Source: Jannaschia sp. Os4 (GTDB lineage Bacteria; Pseudomonadota; Alphaproteobacteria; Rhodobacterales; Rhodobacteraceae). Taken from it: a DNA stretch of 64,000 bases. A model generated the notes under the pieces. The model was not told where the DNA came from, made no database searches, and saw only the letters and a list, made by a program, of their open reading frames with translations. Where the stretch lies: assembly GCF_016820245.1 (NCBI RefSeq), contig NZ_JAFCAR010000005.1, positions 372,001 through 436,000 of the forward strand, read 5' to 3'. Below are positions 41,413-50,028 of the stretch, piece after piece. Both the position numbers and the translations under genes were made by a program. The first letter of the stretch is position 1, and each line of letters begins with the position of its first letter.

Positions 41413-43644
41413 CTAGCGGCCCCGCCGGGGCGGGGCCTTGCGGCGCTTGCCCTTGCGGGGGCCGCCGCGCAGGGACTTCGAAGACGAGGCCTTGGCGCGG
41501 TGGAGGGGCTCGCCCTGCACCTCCAGCAACTCGAGGATCAGGCCACCGGTCAGCGGCTCCGCCTCCACCAGCCGCACGAGGACGCGCTGGCCCAGCCCGA
41601 TCGTCTGGCCGGTGTCGGCCCCGGTGAGGGTCTCCGCCTCGCGGTCGTAGCGGAAGTACTCGGCGCCCATGGAGCGGACGGGCACGAGCCCGTCCGCGCC
41701 GGTCTCGTCGAGCTTCACGAAGGCGCCGAAGGCCTGCACGCCGGAGATCCGTCCTTCGAGGTCGGTGCCCACGCGGTCGGCGAGGAAGGCGGCGAGGTAG
41801 CGGTCGTTGGTGTCGCGTTCGGCCACCATGGAGCGGCGCTCGGCCTCGGAGATGGCCTTGGCGGTGGCGTCGAGGTGCTCGACGTCCCACGCCGACAGCC
41901 CGTCGTCCCCCCACCCGTGCGCGGTGATCAGCGCGCGGTGCACGACGAGGTCGGCGTAGCGGCGGATGGGCGAGGTGAAGTGGGCGTAGGAGCGCAGCGC
42001 GAGGCCGAAATGCCCGAGGTTGCCGGGCGCGTAGTAGGCCTGCTGCATCGAGCGCAGCGTGGCGAGCGACACGAGGTCCGACAGGTCCGTCTCGCGCGCC
42101 TGCCGCAGCAGGCGGTTGAGCGAGGACGTGCGCGTCACCTGCCCCTTCGGCAGCGAGAAGCCCGATGCCTCCGCCGTCTCGCGCAGGGCGTCGAGGCGGT
42201 CCGGGTCCGGCTCCTCGTGGACGCGGTAGAGCAGCGGGGTGCGCGCCGCGTGCAGCGCCTCGGCGGCGGCCACGTTGGCGAGGATCATGCAATCCTCGAT
42301 CAGGCGGTGGGCGTCGAGGCGGTCCTTGAAGGCGACGGAGGTGACCGTGCCGTCCTCGTCCAGCTCGATCCGCCGCTCGGGCAGGTCGAGGTCCAGCGGC
42401 TCGCGCCGCTCGCGGGCGGCGCGCAGCGCGGCGTAGGCGGCGTAGAGGTCGGCGATGACCTGCCGGAACGGCGCGGTCCGGTCGGTGACGTCGCCGTCCT
42501 GGGCGGCCTGCACCTCCTCGTAGACCAGCGCGGCGGGTGACTTCATCAGGCCGCGCACGAAGCGGTGGGACCGCTTCTCGCCGTCCGCGCCGATCACCAT
42601 GCGGACGGCGATGCAGGGCCGCTCGACCCCTTCGTGCAGCGAGCAGAGGTCGCCCGACAGCGCGTCGGGCAGCATCGGCACCACCCGGTCGGGGAAGTAG
42701 GTGGAGTTGCCGCGCTCGCGCGCCTCCCGGTCCAGCGGCGAGCCGGGGGTGACGTAATGGGCGACGTCCGCGATGGCGACCCAGACCACGTGGCCGCCTT
42801 CGTTCTTCGGGTCGTCGTCGGGGTGGGCATAGACCGCGTCGTCGTGGTCGCGCGCGTCCGCCGGGTCGATGGTGATCAGCGGCAGGTCGCGCAGGTCCTC
42901 CCGGTCGCCCAGCTCGGTGACGGGCTCCGCCGCCTCGGCCTGCTCGATCACCTCGTCGGGGAAGGCGTCGCGCAGCCCGTGCTCGTGGATCGCGATGAGT
43001 GAGACGGAGCGCGCGGCGCCGGGATCGCCCAGACGCTCCACCACCTCGGCCTTCGGCAGGCCCATGCGGCCCGCGGCGCCGCGCTGCTCGGCCTCGACCA
43101 GCTCACCGTCGCGGGCGCCGTGGGTCGCGCCCGCCGGGATGCGCCACTCGCGGCTCTCCTTCTTGCCGACGGGCACGAGGCGCCCGCCGTCGGAGGACGC
43201 CCGGAAGATGCCGAGGAGGCGCTTCGGCCCCGCTTGGAGGCGGCGGATCAGCCGTCCGGTGTGGGTGTGGTCGTCGGCCTCCGCCTCCGTGGTGCGGACG
43301 AGGGCGCGGTCGCCGACGCCGAGGGGCTCGCCGTCGGATTGGAGCAGGATGCGCGGCTCCGGTGCCTCCCCCCGCCATTCGTGCGGCGCGAGGAAGAGGT
43401 CGCCGTCCCGGTCCACCTCGACCACCTTGAGCACCGCCACCGGGGGCAGGGTGTCGGGATCGCGGCGGGTCCTCTTGCGGGACTCCATGAGGCCGTCGTC
43501 CTGCAGCTCGCGGATCATGGCCTTGAGGTCGATCCGGGCCGCGCCCTTGACGCCGAAGGCGCGGGCGATGTCGCGCTTCGTGGCCTTGGCGGGGTTGTCC
43601 TCGATCCACTGGAGGATCTCTGCGCGGGTCGGGAGCTGGCTCAT
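41413..43644 (-). CDS. rnr: Ribonuclease R
   Basis: 743 residues from ATG at 43644 (SQLPTRAEILQWIEDNPAKA). A longer start at 43688 has a GAGG nine bases upstream but adds 15 non-conserved residues. Order: winged-helix, cold-shock domains, RNB catalytic domain with TIDPADARDHDDAVYA acidic residues, HYVTPGSPLD and RNSTYFPDRVVPMLP, S1 domain (GRISGVQAFGAFVKLDETGA) and a basic Lys/Arg-rich tail. It degrades structured RNA 3' to 5'. It is divergent from a DEAD-box helicase, which could unwind its substrates. Confidence 0.95.
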   Translation of the reverse strand: MSQLPTRAEILQWIEDNPAKATKRDIARAFGVKGAARIDLKAMIRELQDDGLMESRKRTRRDPDTLPPVAVLKVVEVDRDGDLFLAPHEWRGEAPEPRILLQSDGEPLGVGDRALVRTTEAEADDHTHTGRLIRRLQAGPKRLLGIFRASSDGGRLVPVGKKESREWRIPAGATHGARDGELVEAEQRGAAGRMGLPKAEVVERLGDPGAARSVSLIAIHEHGLRDAFPDEVIEQAEAAEPVTELGDREDLRDLPLITIDPADARDHDDAVYAHPDDDPKNEGGHVVWVAIADVAHYVTPGSPLDREARERGNSTYFPDRVVPMLPDALSGDLCSLHEGVERPCIAVRMVIGADGEKRSHRFVRGLMKSPAALVYEEVQAAQDGDVTDRTAPFRQVIADLYAAYAALRAARERREPLDLDLPERRIELDEDGTVTSVAFKDRLDAHRLIEDCMILANVAAAEALHAARTPLLYRVHEEPDPDRLDALRETAEASGFSLPKGQVTRTSSLNRLLRQARETDLSDLVSLATLRSMQQAYYAPGNLGHFGLALRSYAHFTSPIRRYADLVVHRALITAHGWGDDGLSAWDVEHLDATAKAISEAERRSMVAERDTNDRYLAAFLADRVGTDLEGRISGVQAFGAFVKLDETGADGLVPVRSMGAEYFRYDREAETLTGADTGQTIGLGQRVLVRLVEAEPLTGGLILELLEVQGEPLHRAKASSSKSLRGGPRKGKRRKAPPRRGR

Positions 43645-43768
43645 GCGCGGGCAGGTAGCACGCGATCCCGGGGAGGCGAAGGCAGGCATCGGCTTTACCT
43701 CGCGGGCCTGCGGGTCCATAGGCCGCCCTCCGGCGCGCGCCGCGTCCGGCCCCACCGAAAGGCCCCCC

Positions 43769-45433
43769 ATGAAGACCGTCCTGAGAGACGCGCTCGACGC
43801 GCGCGGCTATTCGACCCTGACCGACGTGCAGGAGGCGGTGCTCGCCCCCGCGCTGGACGGGCGCGACCTGCTGGTGTCGGCCCGCACGGGGTCGGGCAAG
43901 ACGGTGGCGTTCGGGCTCGCGGTCGCGCCGCAGCTACTCGGCTCAGCGGGGACCTTCGAGAAGCCGGGCGCGCCCTTGGGCCTCGTGATCGCGCCGACGC
44001 GGGAGCTGGCGCTGCAGGTGCAGCGCGAGCTGGCGTGGCTGCTGCGCGAGGCGGGGGTGCGGATCGCCACCGCCGTGGGCGGCACGGACGGGCGCGACGA
44101 GCGGCGCGCGCTGGCCCGGGGCGCGCACGTGGTGGTGGCGACGCCGGGGCGGCTGGTGGACCACCTGAACCGGGGGGCCATCGACCTGTCGGCCCTGCGC
44201 GCGGTGGTGCTGGACGAGGCGGACGAGATGCTGGACCTCGGCTTCCGCGAGGATCTCGAGACGATCCTCGCCGCCGCGCCCGAGGACCGCCGGACGCTGC
44301 TCTTCTCGGCCACGCTGCCCGCGCCGATCGTGCGCCTCGCGGACCGGTTCCAGCGCGACGCCGCCCGCGTCGAGGTGGGCGACCGCGCGACGGCCCATGC
44401 CGACATCGCCTACCGCGTGGCGCAGGTGGCCGAGCGCGATGTGGACGCGGCCGTGGTCAACCTGCTGCTCGACCACGACGGGCAGGGGGCCATCGTCTTC
44501 GCCAACACCCGCGCCGCCGTCGCACGCCTGTCGGCGCATCTGTCGGGCCGCGGGTTCAAGGTGGTGACGCTCTCCGGCGAGTTGAGCCAAGCCGAGCGGA
44601 CCGGGGCGCTGGCCGCGATGCGCGACGGGCGGGCGGAGGTCTGCGTCGCCACGGACGTGGCCGCGCGGGGCATCGACCTGCCGGGGCTGGAGATGGTGAT
44701 CCATGCCGAGCTGCCCTCGGGGCATGAGACGCTGCTGCACCGCTCGGGCCGGACGGGGCGCGCGGGGCGCAAGGGTGCCTCCGTCCTCGTCGCGCCGCCC
44801 AAGGCGCGGCGGAAGGCGGAGCGCCTGCTGCGCGAGGCGAAGCTTCACGCCGACTGGACGACGGCCCCCTCGGCTGAGGCCGTGGCCGCGCGCCACGACG
44901 CGCGCCTGTGGACCGATCCGGTCTGGACGGCGGAGGTGGACGCGGGCGAGGCGGCGACCGTCGCCGCGCTGGTGGCCGCGCACGGACCCGAGGCGCTGGC
45001 GGCGGCGGTGCTGCGGATGCACCGGGCCGGCGGCCCCGCGCCGGAGGTGCTGGCCCCCGCCGACGCGCCCGCGCCCAAGCGCGAGCGGCCCGCCTTCGGG
45101 GCGTCGGTCTGGGTGTCGATCCCCGGCGGGCGCAAGGCGGGCGCCGAGCCGCGCCGCGTCCTGCCCGCGCTGCTGAAGGCCGGGGGCCTCGACAAGGACG
45201 ACATCGGGGCGATCCGCGTCCGGCCCGACCGCACGGACGTGCAGGTGCGCGACGGGGCGATCGACGCGCTGGAGGCGGGCTACGTGGGCGAGATGACCCG
45301 CATGGACGCCCTCCCGCACGACGCCGCGCCGCGCGGGGCGGGGCCGCGGGGGCCGAAGCGCAAGGGGCCGATGCCGCCGCGCGGCAAGCCCAGCAGCAAG
45401 AAGAACAAGGCCCGCCGCGCCGCCGGCGCCTAG
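43769..45433 (+). CDS. DEAD-box RNA helicase with DbpA-like RNA-binding domain
   Basis: 554 residues from ATG at 43769. Motif I ARTGSGKT (38-45), PTRELALQVQ, ATPGRLVDHL, motif II LDEADEMLDLGF, SATLP, then ATDVAARGIDLPG and HRSGRTGRAGRKG complete the helicase core. Residues about 455-520 (VWVSIPGGRKAGAEPR, IGAIRVRPDRTDVQVRD) match the DbpA-type RNA-binding domain that in E. coli targets 23S rRNA, and a Lys/Arg tail ends the protein. A ribosome assembly or RNA decay role is likely. It is divergent from rnr and overlaps rmuC by four bases. Confidence 0.93.
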   Translation: MKTVLRDALDARGYSTLTDVQEAVLAPALDGRDLLVSARTGSGKTVAFGLAVAPQLLGSAGTFEKPGAPLGLVIAPTRELALQVQRELAWLLREAGVRIATAVGGTDGRDERRALARGAHVVVATPGRLVDHLNRGAIDLSALRAVVLDEADEMLDLGFREDLETILAAAPEDRRTLLFSATLPAPIVRLADRFQRDAARVEVGDRATAHADIAYRVAQVAERDVDAAVVNLLLDHDGQGAIVFANTRAAVARLSAHLSGRGFKVVTLSGELSQAERTGALAAMRDGRAEVCVATDVAARGIDLPGLEMVIHAELPSGHETLLHRSGRTGRAGRKGASVLVAPPKARRKAERLLREAKLHADWTTAPSAEAVAARHDARLWTDPVWTAEVDAGEAATVAALVAAHGPEALAAAVLRMHRAGGPAPEVLAPADAPAPKRERPAFGASVWVSIPGGRKAGAEPRRVLPALLKAGGLDKDDIGAIRVRPDRTDVQVRDGAIDALEAGYVGEMTRMDALPHDAAPRGAGPRGPKRKGPMPPRGKPSSKKNKARRAAGA

Positions 45434-46347
45434 CGCACGATGCGGGGGGCGGGCCGGATCTCCGGCTCGGCCTCCAAGACCGGTTCGCGCATCCGCTCGG
45501 CGGCGCGCACGGCCCGCTCGGCCGCCGCGCCGATCCCGTCGCAGTCGCGCCGCGCCCGGTCCAGATGGGCGGCCAACCGCCCCGTCCGCGCCGCCACCGC
45601 CTCCACCTCCGTCACCAGCGCCCCCACGGCGGCGCGCAGGTCCGCCGTCCGCGCCGCGAGGTGGTGGTCGCGCAGCACCATCCGCAGCGTGGTGAGCACC
45701 GCCATGCAGGTCGCGGGGCCGACGATCCACACGCCCAAGCGCCCCGCCTCGGCTGCGATGTCGCCGTGGGACGTGTGCAGTTCCGCGTGGATCGCCTCGG
45801 ACGGCAGGAACAGCAGCGCCCCGTCCGCCGTCTCGGGCGCGGCGACGTAGCGCTCGGCCACGGCGCGGACGTGGCCGCGCAGGTCGGCGCGGAAGCGGGT
45901 GCGCGCGGCGCGGTCCTCGGGGTCGGCCCGCATCGCGCGCCACGCCTCGAGTGGGAACTTCGCGTCCACGGGGACCGGGGCGCCGGGCATGGAGATCAGC
46001 GCGTCTGGGCGGCGACCGTTGGAGAGCGTCGTCTGCCGGGTCCACGTGCCGGCGGGCAGCGCGTCGGCGAGGATCGCCTCGAGCTGCGCCTCGCCCCACG
46101 CGCCGCGGGTCTGCTTGTCCGAGAGGACCGCGTGCAGGTCGGTGACGCCCGTGGCGAGGCGGTCGAGCCCCGCCTGCGCCCGGTCCACCGCGTCGAGCCG
46201 CTCGGCCAAGGCGCCGAGGGCATGGGCGGTGGCCCGGCCCTCGGCGGCGCGGTCGCGGAGCGCGCGGGTCACGCGGGCGTGCAGGTGCAGCAGGACGAGG
46301 ACGACCAGAGCGCCCGTCGCGGCGGCGGCCCAGATCGTGGGTGTCAT
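45430..46347 (-). CDS. rmuC: RmuC-family DNA recombination protein
   Basis: 305 residues from ATG at 46347. One N-terminal membrane segment (AAAATGALVVLVLLHLHA) leads into a helical region and the nuclease-like RmuC domain, with RGAWGEAQLEAILADALP, PVPVDAKFPLEAW and GALLFLPSEAIHAEL, matching the restriction-endonuclease-like core. RmuC limits inversions at short inverted repeats. It is shorter than enterobacterial RmuC mainly in the coiled-coil region. Its stop overlaps that of the helicase. Confidence 0.9.
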   Translation of the reverse strand: MTPTIWAAAATGALVVLVLLHLHARVTRALRDRAAEGRATAHALGALAERLDAVDRAQAGLDRLATGVTDLHAVLSDKQTRGAWGEAQLEAILADALPAGTWTRQTTLSNGRRPDALISMPGAPVPVDAKFPLEAWRAMRADPEDRAARTRFRADLRGHVRAVAERYVAAPETADGALLFLPSEAIHAELHTSHGDIAAEAGRLGVWIVGPATCMAVLTTLRMVLRDHHLAARTADLRAAVGALVTEVEAVAARTGRLAAHLDRARRDCDGIGAAAERAVRAAERMREPVLEAEPEIRPAPRIVR

Positions 46348-46483
46348 CGCAAGGGGATGGGTCGGGCGCGCGGCATGGCCCCGCATGTGGCGCTCGATTG
46401 CGGCGGGATTGGGGCGGCGGCCCCGCGTGGGGTTGGCCTCCGGGCGGGGGGGCGGCATGGTCCGCGCGAGGGGAGATTCCGAC

Positions 46484-47743
46484 ATGAACGACGTGTTCCT
46501 CGGCGCGGTGGCCGACGACTTCACCGGGGCGACCGACCTCGCCGCGATGCTTTCGCGTGGCGGCGTGCCGGTGACCTTGCGGCTGGGCGTCCCGTCGGAG
46601 GAGGCGGAGGTCTCGGCCTTCGAGGTGGTGGCGCTCAAGATCCGCTCGGTCCCCGTCGCGGAGGCCGTCGCGGAGGCGAAGGCCGCCGCGGGCTGGCTAC
46701 GCGCGCGTGGCGCGCGGCGGCTGATGTGGAAGTACTGCTCGACCTTCGACTCGACGCCGCAGGGAAACATCGGCCCGGTGGCCGAGGCGCTCATGGACCT
46801 CGCCGGCGCCGAGCGCACGATCCACTGCCCGGCCTTCCCCGAGAACGGGCGGCGGGTGTTCATGGGCCACCTGTTCGTGGGTGCCCAGCCCTTGGACGAG
46901 AGCCCGCTGAAGGACCATCCGCTGAACCCGATGCGGGACTCGTCGCTGACGCGCCTGCTCGCGCCGCAGGTCGCGCGGTCGGTCGGGCTGATCGACTGGC
47001 CGGCGGTGCGTCGGGGCGCGGCGGCGGTGCGCGACGCGCTGGAGGCGCCGGGCGCGGCGGCGCATCTGATCGCCGACGCGCTGGACGACGGTGACCTCGC
47101 CGTGCTCGCGGAGGCGGCGCGCGACCTTCCCCTGATCTGCGGCGGCTCGGCGGTGGCGGCGCCCTTGCCCGCGCTCTGGCGCGCGTCCGGGGCGTTGGGC
47201 GCGGCGGAGGTGGCGCCGCTGCCCGCGACCGCAGGCCAGGTGGTCCTGTCGGGCTCGTGCTCGGAGGCGACGCGGGGGCAGGTGTCGGCCTATCTCGACG
47301 CGGGCGCGGCGGGGTACCGGCTCGACCCGCTGGAACTGGCGCAGCCGGGATCGGGCGCGCTCGACGACGCGCGGCGCTGGCTGCGTGAGCAGCGGCCGGA
47401 CGCGGCGAAGGTCGTCTACGCGACGGCGGCGCCGGCGCAGGTGGCCGCGGCGCAGGAGACGCTGGGCGCGGCGCGGGCGGGGGCGGTGGTCGAGGACGCG
47501 CTGGCCCGGCTGGCGGTCGACGCGCGGGAGGCGGGCATCGGGCGGATCGTCGTCGCGGGCGGCGAGACCTCGGGCGCGGTGGTAAGCGCGCTCGGGACCG
47601 AGCGGCTTCGCATCGGACCCGAGATCGCGCCCGGCGTGCCGTGGTGCTTCGACGGCGGCACCGCGCTCGCGCTGAAGTCGGGCAACTTCGGCGGCCCCCG
47701 GTTCTTCGCGGAGGCGTTCGACCTCCTCGACCGCGCGGGCTAG
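46484..47743 (+). CDS. otnK: Four-carbon acid sugar kinase (3-oxo-tetronate kinase)
   Basis: 419 residues from ATG at 46484 with GAGGGGAGA upstream. The N-terminal VADDFTGATDLAAMLSRGG is the family's sugar-binding motif (former DUF1537), followed by YCSTFDSTPQGNIGPV and CPAFPENGRRVFMGHLF; the C-terminal nucleotide-binding domain has VVAGGETSGAVV and LALKSGNFGG. It phosphorylates 3-oxo-tetronates in acid sugar catabolism. The usual partners otnC, otnI or ltnD are not adjacent. Confidence 0.92.
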   Translation: MNDVFLGAVADDFTGATDLAAMLSRGGVPVTLRLGVPSEEAEVSAFEVVALKIRSVPVAEAVAEAKAAAGWLRARGARRLMWKYCSTFDSTPQGNIGPVAEALMDLAGAERTIHCPAFPENGRRVFMGHLFVGAQPLDESPLKDHPLNPMRDSSLTRLLAPQVARSVGLIDWPAVRRGAAAVRDALEAPGAAAHLIADALDDGDLAVLAEAARDLPLICGGSAVAAPLPALWRASGALGAAEVAPLPATAGQVVLSGSCSEATRGQVSAYLDAGAAGYRLDPLELAQPGSGALDDARRWLREQRPDAAKVVYATAAPAQVAAAQETLGAARAGAVVEDALARLAVDAREAGIGRIVVAGGETSGAVVSALGTERLRIGPEIAPGVPWCFDGGTALALKSGNFGGPRFFAEAFDLLDRAG

Positions 47744-47752
47744 GGGAGGGGC

Positions 47753-48352
47753 ATGGACCGCTCCTGCCCCAATTGCGGCGCCGCGCTGCCGGAGCTTCTG
47801 GCCCATGCGCGCATGGTGTCCTGCGCGTTCTGCGGGACCTCCGTGGTGCTGGACGGGGCGGTGGTCGAGAACGCGGGGTCGAGCGGCGAGATGCTGGACG
47901 CGCCCGAGCTGATCCGGCTGGGCGGGGCGGTCTCGCTCGCGGGGCGGTCCTTCGAGGCGGCGGGGCACGTGCGCTACGACTACGGGCGCGGGCACTGGGA
48001 CGAGTATCACGGGCTGCTCGACGGCGAGCCGGCGTGGGTGTCGGTCGACGAGGGCGACATGGCGATCCAGCACGCGCTGGATCCCGGCCTGCAGCCCCGC
48101 GGGGGGCGGGCGCTGTTCCGGCTGGGCGCCGAGGTGGAGGTGGGCGGCCGGTCCTACCGCGCGACCGAGGTGGAGAACGCGACGCTGGTCGCCTATCGCG
48201 GTCAGCTGCCCGAGCCGATGGCGGTGGGCGAGGTGCATCTCTACGCGAACTTCACCGGGCCGGGGGGCGCGATCCTGTCGGGCGAGTCGTGGCCCGGCGG
48301 CGAGGCGTGGTTCGTGGGCGAGTGGATCGACCCGTTCGAGGTGACGGGGTGA
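47753..48352 (+). CDS. Zinc-ribbon DUF4178 protein, first copy
   Basis: 199 residues. Two CxxC pairs, SCPNCGAALPEL and VSCAFCGTSVVLDG, form an N-terminal zinc ribbon; the rest is a DUF4178 beta-rich domain with GHVRYDYGRGHWDEYHGLLD and YRATEVENATLVAYRGQLPEP. It starts nine bases after otnK and overlaps the second DUF4178 gene as GTGA. The role is unknown; the family sits in operons with SPFH, DUF350 and polyamine genes. It is the first gene of a five-gene operon reaching 51506. Confidence 0.8.
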   Translation: MDRSCPNCGAALPELLAHARMVSCAFCGTSVVLDGAVVENAGSSGEMLDAPELIRLGGAVSLAGRSFEAAGHVRYDYGRGHWDEYHGLLDGEPAWVSVDEGDMAIQHALDPGLQPRGGRALFRLGAEVEVGGRSYRATEVENATLVAYRGQLPEPMAVGEVHLYANFTGPGGAILSGESWPGGEAWFVGEWIDPFEVTG

Positions 48353-49629
48353 CCGCCGCCGATGCCGTCCGCGCGATCGACTGCCCGAACTGCGGGGCGG
48401 GGCTGGACGTGCTGGGCGGGGGCCGGGTGGTCACGCAGGTCTGCGGCTATTGCGGCGCGCAGCTGGACGCATCGGACGCCTACCGGGTGCTCAAGGTGTT
48501 CGGCGACCTGCCGCGCCCGGCCTCGCCGTTCTCCCTCGGCATGTCGGGCGAGGTGCGGGGCGTGGCGTTCACGGTGATCGGCACGCTGGGCCAGTCCGAG
48601 ACGTGGGGCGGCGAGACGTGGGCGTGGGTGGACCACATGATCTACTCGCCGACCCACGGCTACGCGTGGATCACCGTGGAGGACGGGCATGTCCTGCTGA
48701 CGCGCAAGGTGCGGGACTTCGACGGGACGTTCCTGACCTCGGCCGCCGTGGAGCGGTCGGAGCAGCGGCCGGGGCGGCACTGGCGGGGGCGGTCCTACCA
48801 GTACTACGCGACGTCGAACTGGCGGACGGACTACGTCGAGGGGGCGTTCAACTTCCGCCCCGCCGTGGGGGACCGGGGCACGACCGTGTCGATGATGCCG
48901 GGGGGCCGCGCGGTCGACATGCTGCACTTCGTCGAGGGCGCGCACGGCGCGGGAGAGCGCGAGGTGGAGGTGTCGCGCTACGCGCCCGAACTGGCGGCGG
49001 CCTTCGGGGCGGAGGCGCCGCGCCCGCAGGGAACCCATCCGCTCCAGCCCTACGTGCCGCGCGCGGGGACCGGCTTCCTCGCGGCGTGGTTCGGCGGGCT
49101 GGTGGCGGCGGCGCTGTTGGGCGCGATCGTGGTCCTCGGGGCGCGCGGGGCGGAGCGGCTGCTGTGGGAGGGCGTCGCGGACGCGGGCGGCGTGATGGTG
49201 CCGTTCGAGCTGACCGCGACGGACCGGCCCGCGCGCCTGCGGATCGAGACGGAGGTCGATCAGTCGTGGACGTGGCTCGGGGTCGAGGTCGAGGGGCCGG
49301 ACGGGCCGGTCTTCGGGACCGGGCGCGAGGTCGGCTACTACTCGGGCGGTTCGGGTGAGGACCGGTGGTCCGAGGGGTCGCGGCGCACCGCGATCGGCTT
49401 CGTCCCCGGCGCGGCGGGGCCGCACGTCCTGCGCCTCGCCGTCGAGGAGGGGGACCGCGCGTCCGAGCGGGTGCGGGTGTTCCTGCGCGAGCGGCAGACC
49501 AACGCGACGTGGCTGCTGGGCGCGGCGCTGCTGTTCGGGCTGGCGGCGGCGTGGTTCGCCTCGGCCGCGCTGCGGCACCGCAAGCGGCGCTGGGCGGGCG
49601 GCGACTGGACCGACGAGGATGACGACTGA
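48349..49629 (+). CDS. Zinc-ribbon DUF4178 membrane protein, second copy
   Basis: 426 residues from GTG at 48349, overlapping the previous stop. The N-terminal zinc ribbon (DCPNCGAGLDV and VCGYCGAQLD) is followed by a DUF4178 domain (IGTLGQSETWGGETWAWVDH, HGYAWITVEDGHVLLTRK), a membrane helix (about 243-263), a periplasmic beta domain, and a last helix (ATWLLGAALLFGLAAAWFAS) with an acidic end WTDEDDD. It is thus an enlarged, membrane-anchored relative of the preceding protein. Function unknown. Confidence 0.8.
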   Translation: MTAADAVRAIDCPNCGAGLDVLGGGRVVTQVCGYCGAQLDASDAYRVLKVFGDLPRPASPFSLGMSGEVRGVAFTVIGTLGQSETWGGETWAWVDHMIYSPTHGYAWITVEDGHVLLTRKVRDFDGTFLTSAAVERSEQRPGRHWRGRSYQYYATSNWRTDYVEGAFNFRPAVGDRGTTVSMMPGGRAVDMLHFVEGAHGAGEREVEVSRYAPELAAAFGAEAPRPQGTHPLQPYVPRAGTGFLAAWFGGLVAAALLGAIVVLGARGAERLLWEGVADAGGVMVPFELTATDRPARLRIETEVDQSWTWLGVEVEGPDGPVFGTGREVGYYSGGSGEDRWSEGSRRTAIGFVPGAAGPHVLRLAVEEGDRASERVRVFLRERQTNATWLLGAALLFGLAAAWFASAALRHRKRRWAGGDWTDEDDD

Positions 49630-49790
49630 TGGCGCGCGTGGTGCTGATGGTGGGGTCGCTGGCGATCCTCGGCGCGGCGGGCTGGGCGTCGTGGACGGGC
49701 GTGGGGGCGGTGTCGTCCGACGCCGCGCCCTCGGCGCGGACGGGATCGACGGGCGGCGCCTTCGTGGGCGGGGCGCGGCGGGTGAAATGA
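49629..49790 (+). CDS. Small single-span membrane protein (53 aa)
   Basis: ATG at 49629 overlaps the preceding stop by two bases (TGATG). The product starts ARVVLMVGSLAILGAAGWAS, one membrane helix or uncleaved signal, then a short Gly/Ser/Thr tail ending GGARRVK. No family recognised. Reading-frame coupling to its neighbours supports it being real. Confidence 0.6.
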   Translation: MARVVLMVGSLAILGAAGWASWTGVGAVSSDAAPSARTGSTGGAFVGGARRVK

Positions 49791-49806
49791 CGGAAAGGAC
49801 GAGACA

Positions 49807-50028
49807 ATGATATTCGAGGGCATCCTCTTCTCCGAGGTCGTTTCGACGATCTTCTACACCTTCTTCGGGCTGGTCCTCTTGATGGGCTGCTGGGCGCTGA
49901 TCGAGCTGTTCACGCCCTTCTCGCTCCGCAAGGAGCTGGAGGAGGACCAGAACGTCGCCATCGGCATCCTGATGGCGGGGCTGTTCATCGCGCTGGCGAT
50001 CATCATCTCGGCGGTGCTGCGCTCTTGA
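49807..50028 (+). CDS. DUF350 (YjfL-like) membrane protein
   Basis: 73 residues with two membrane helices (VSTIFYTFFGLVLLMGCWAL and NVAIGILMAGLFIALAIIIS) around a charged loop FSLRKELEEDQ. The loop and second helix match one half of DUF350/YjfL proteins, which usually carry two such units; one unit here would have to dimerise. In E. coli YjfL lies with PspA- and glutathionylspermidine-related genes, which agrees with the polyamine gene next door. It overlaps the speE-like gene as TTGA. Confidence 0.82.
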   Translation: MIFEGILFSEVVSTIFYTFFGLVLLMGCWALIELFTPFSLRKELEEDQNVAIGILMAGLFIALAIIISAVLRS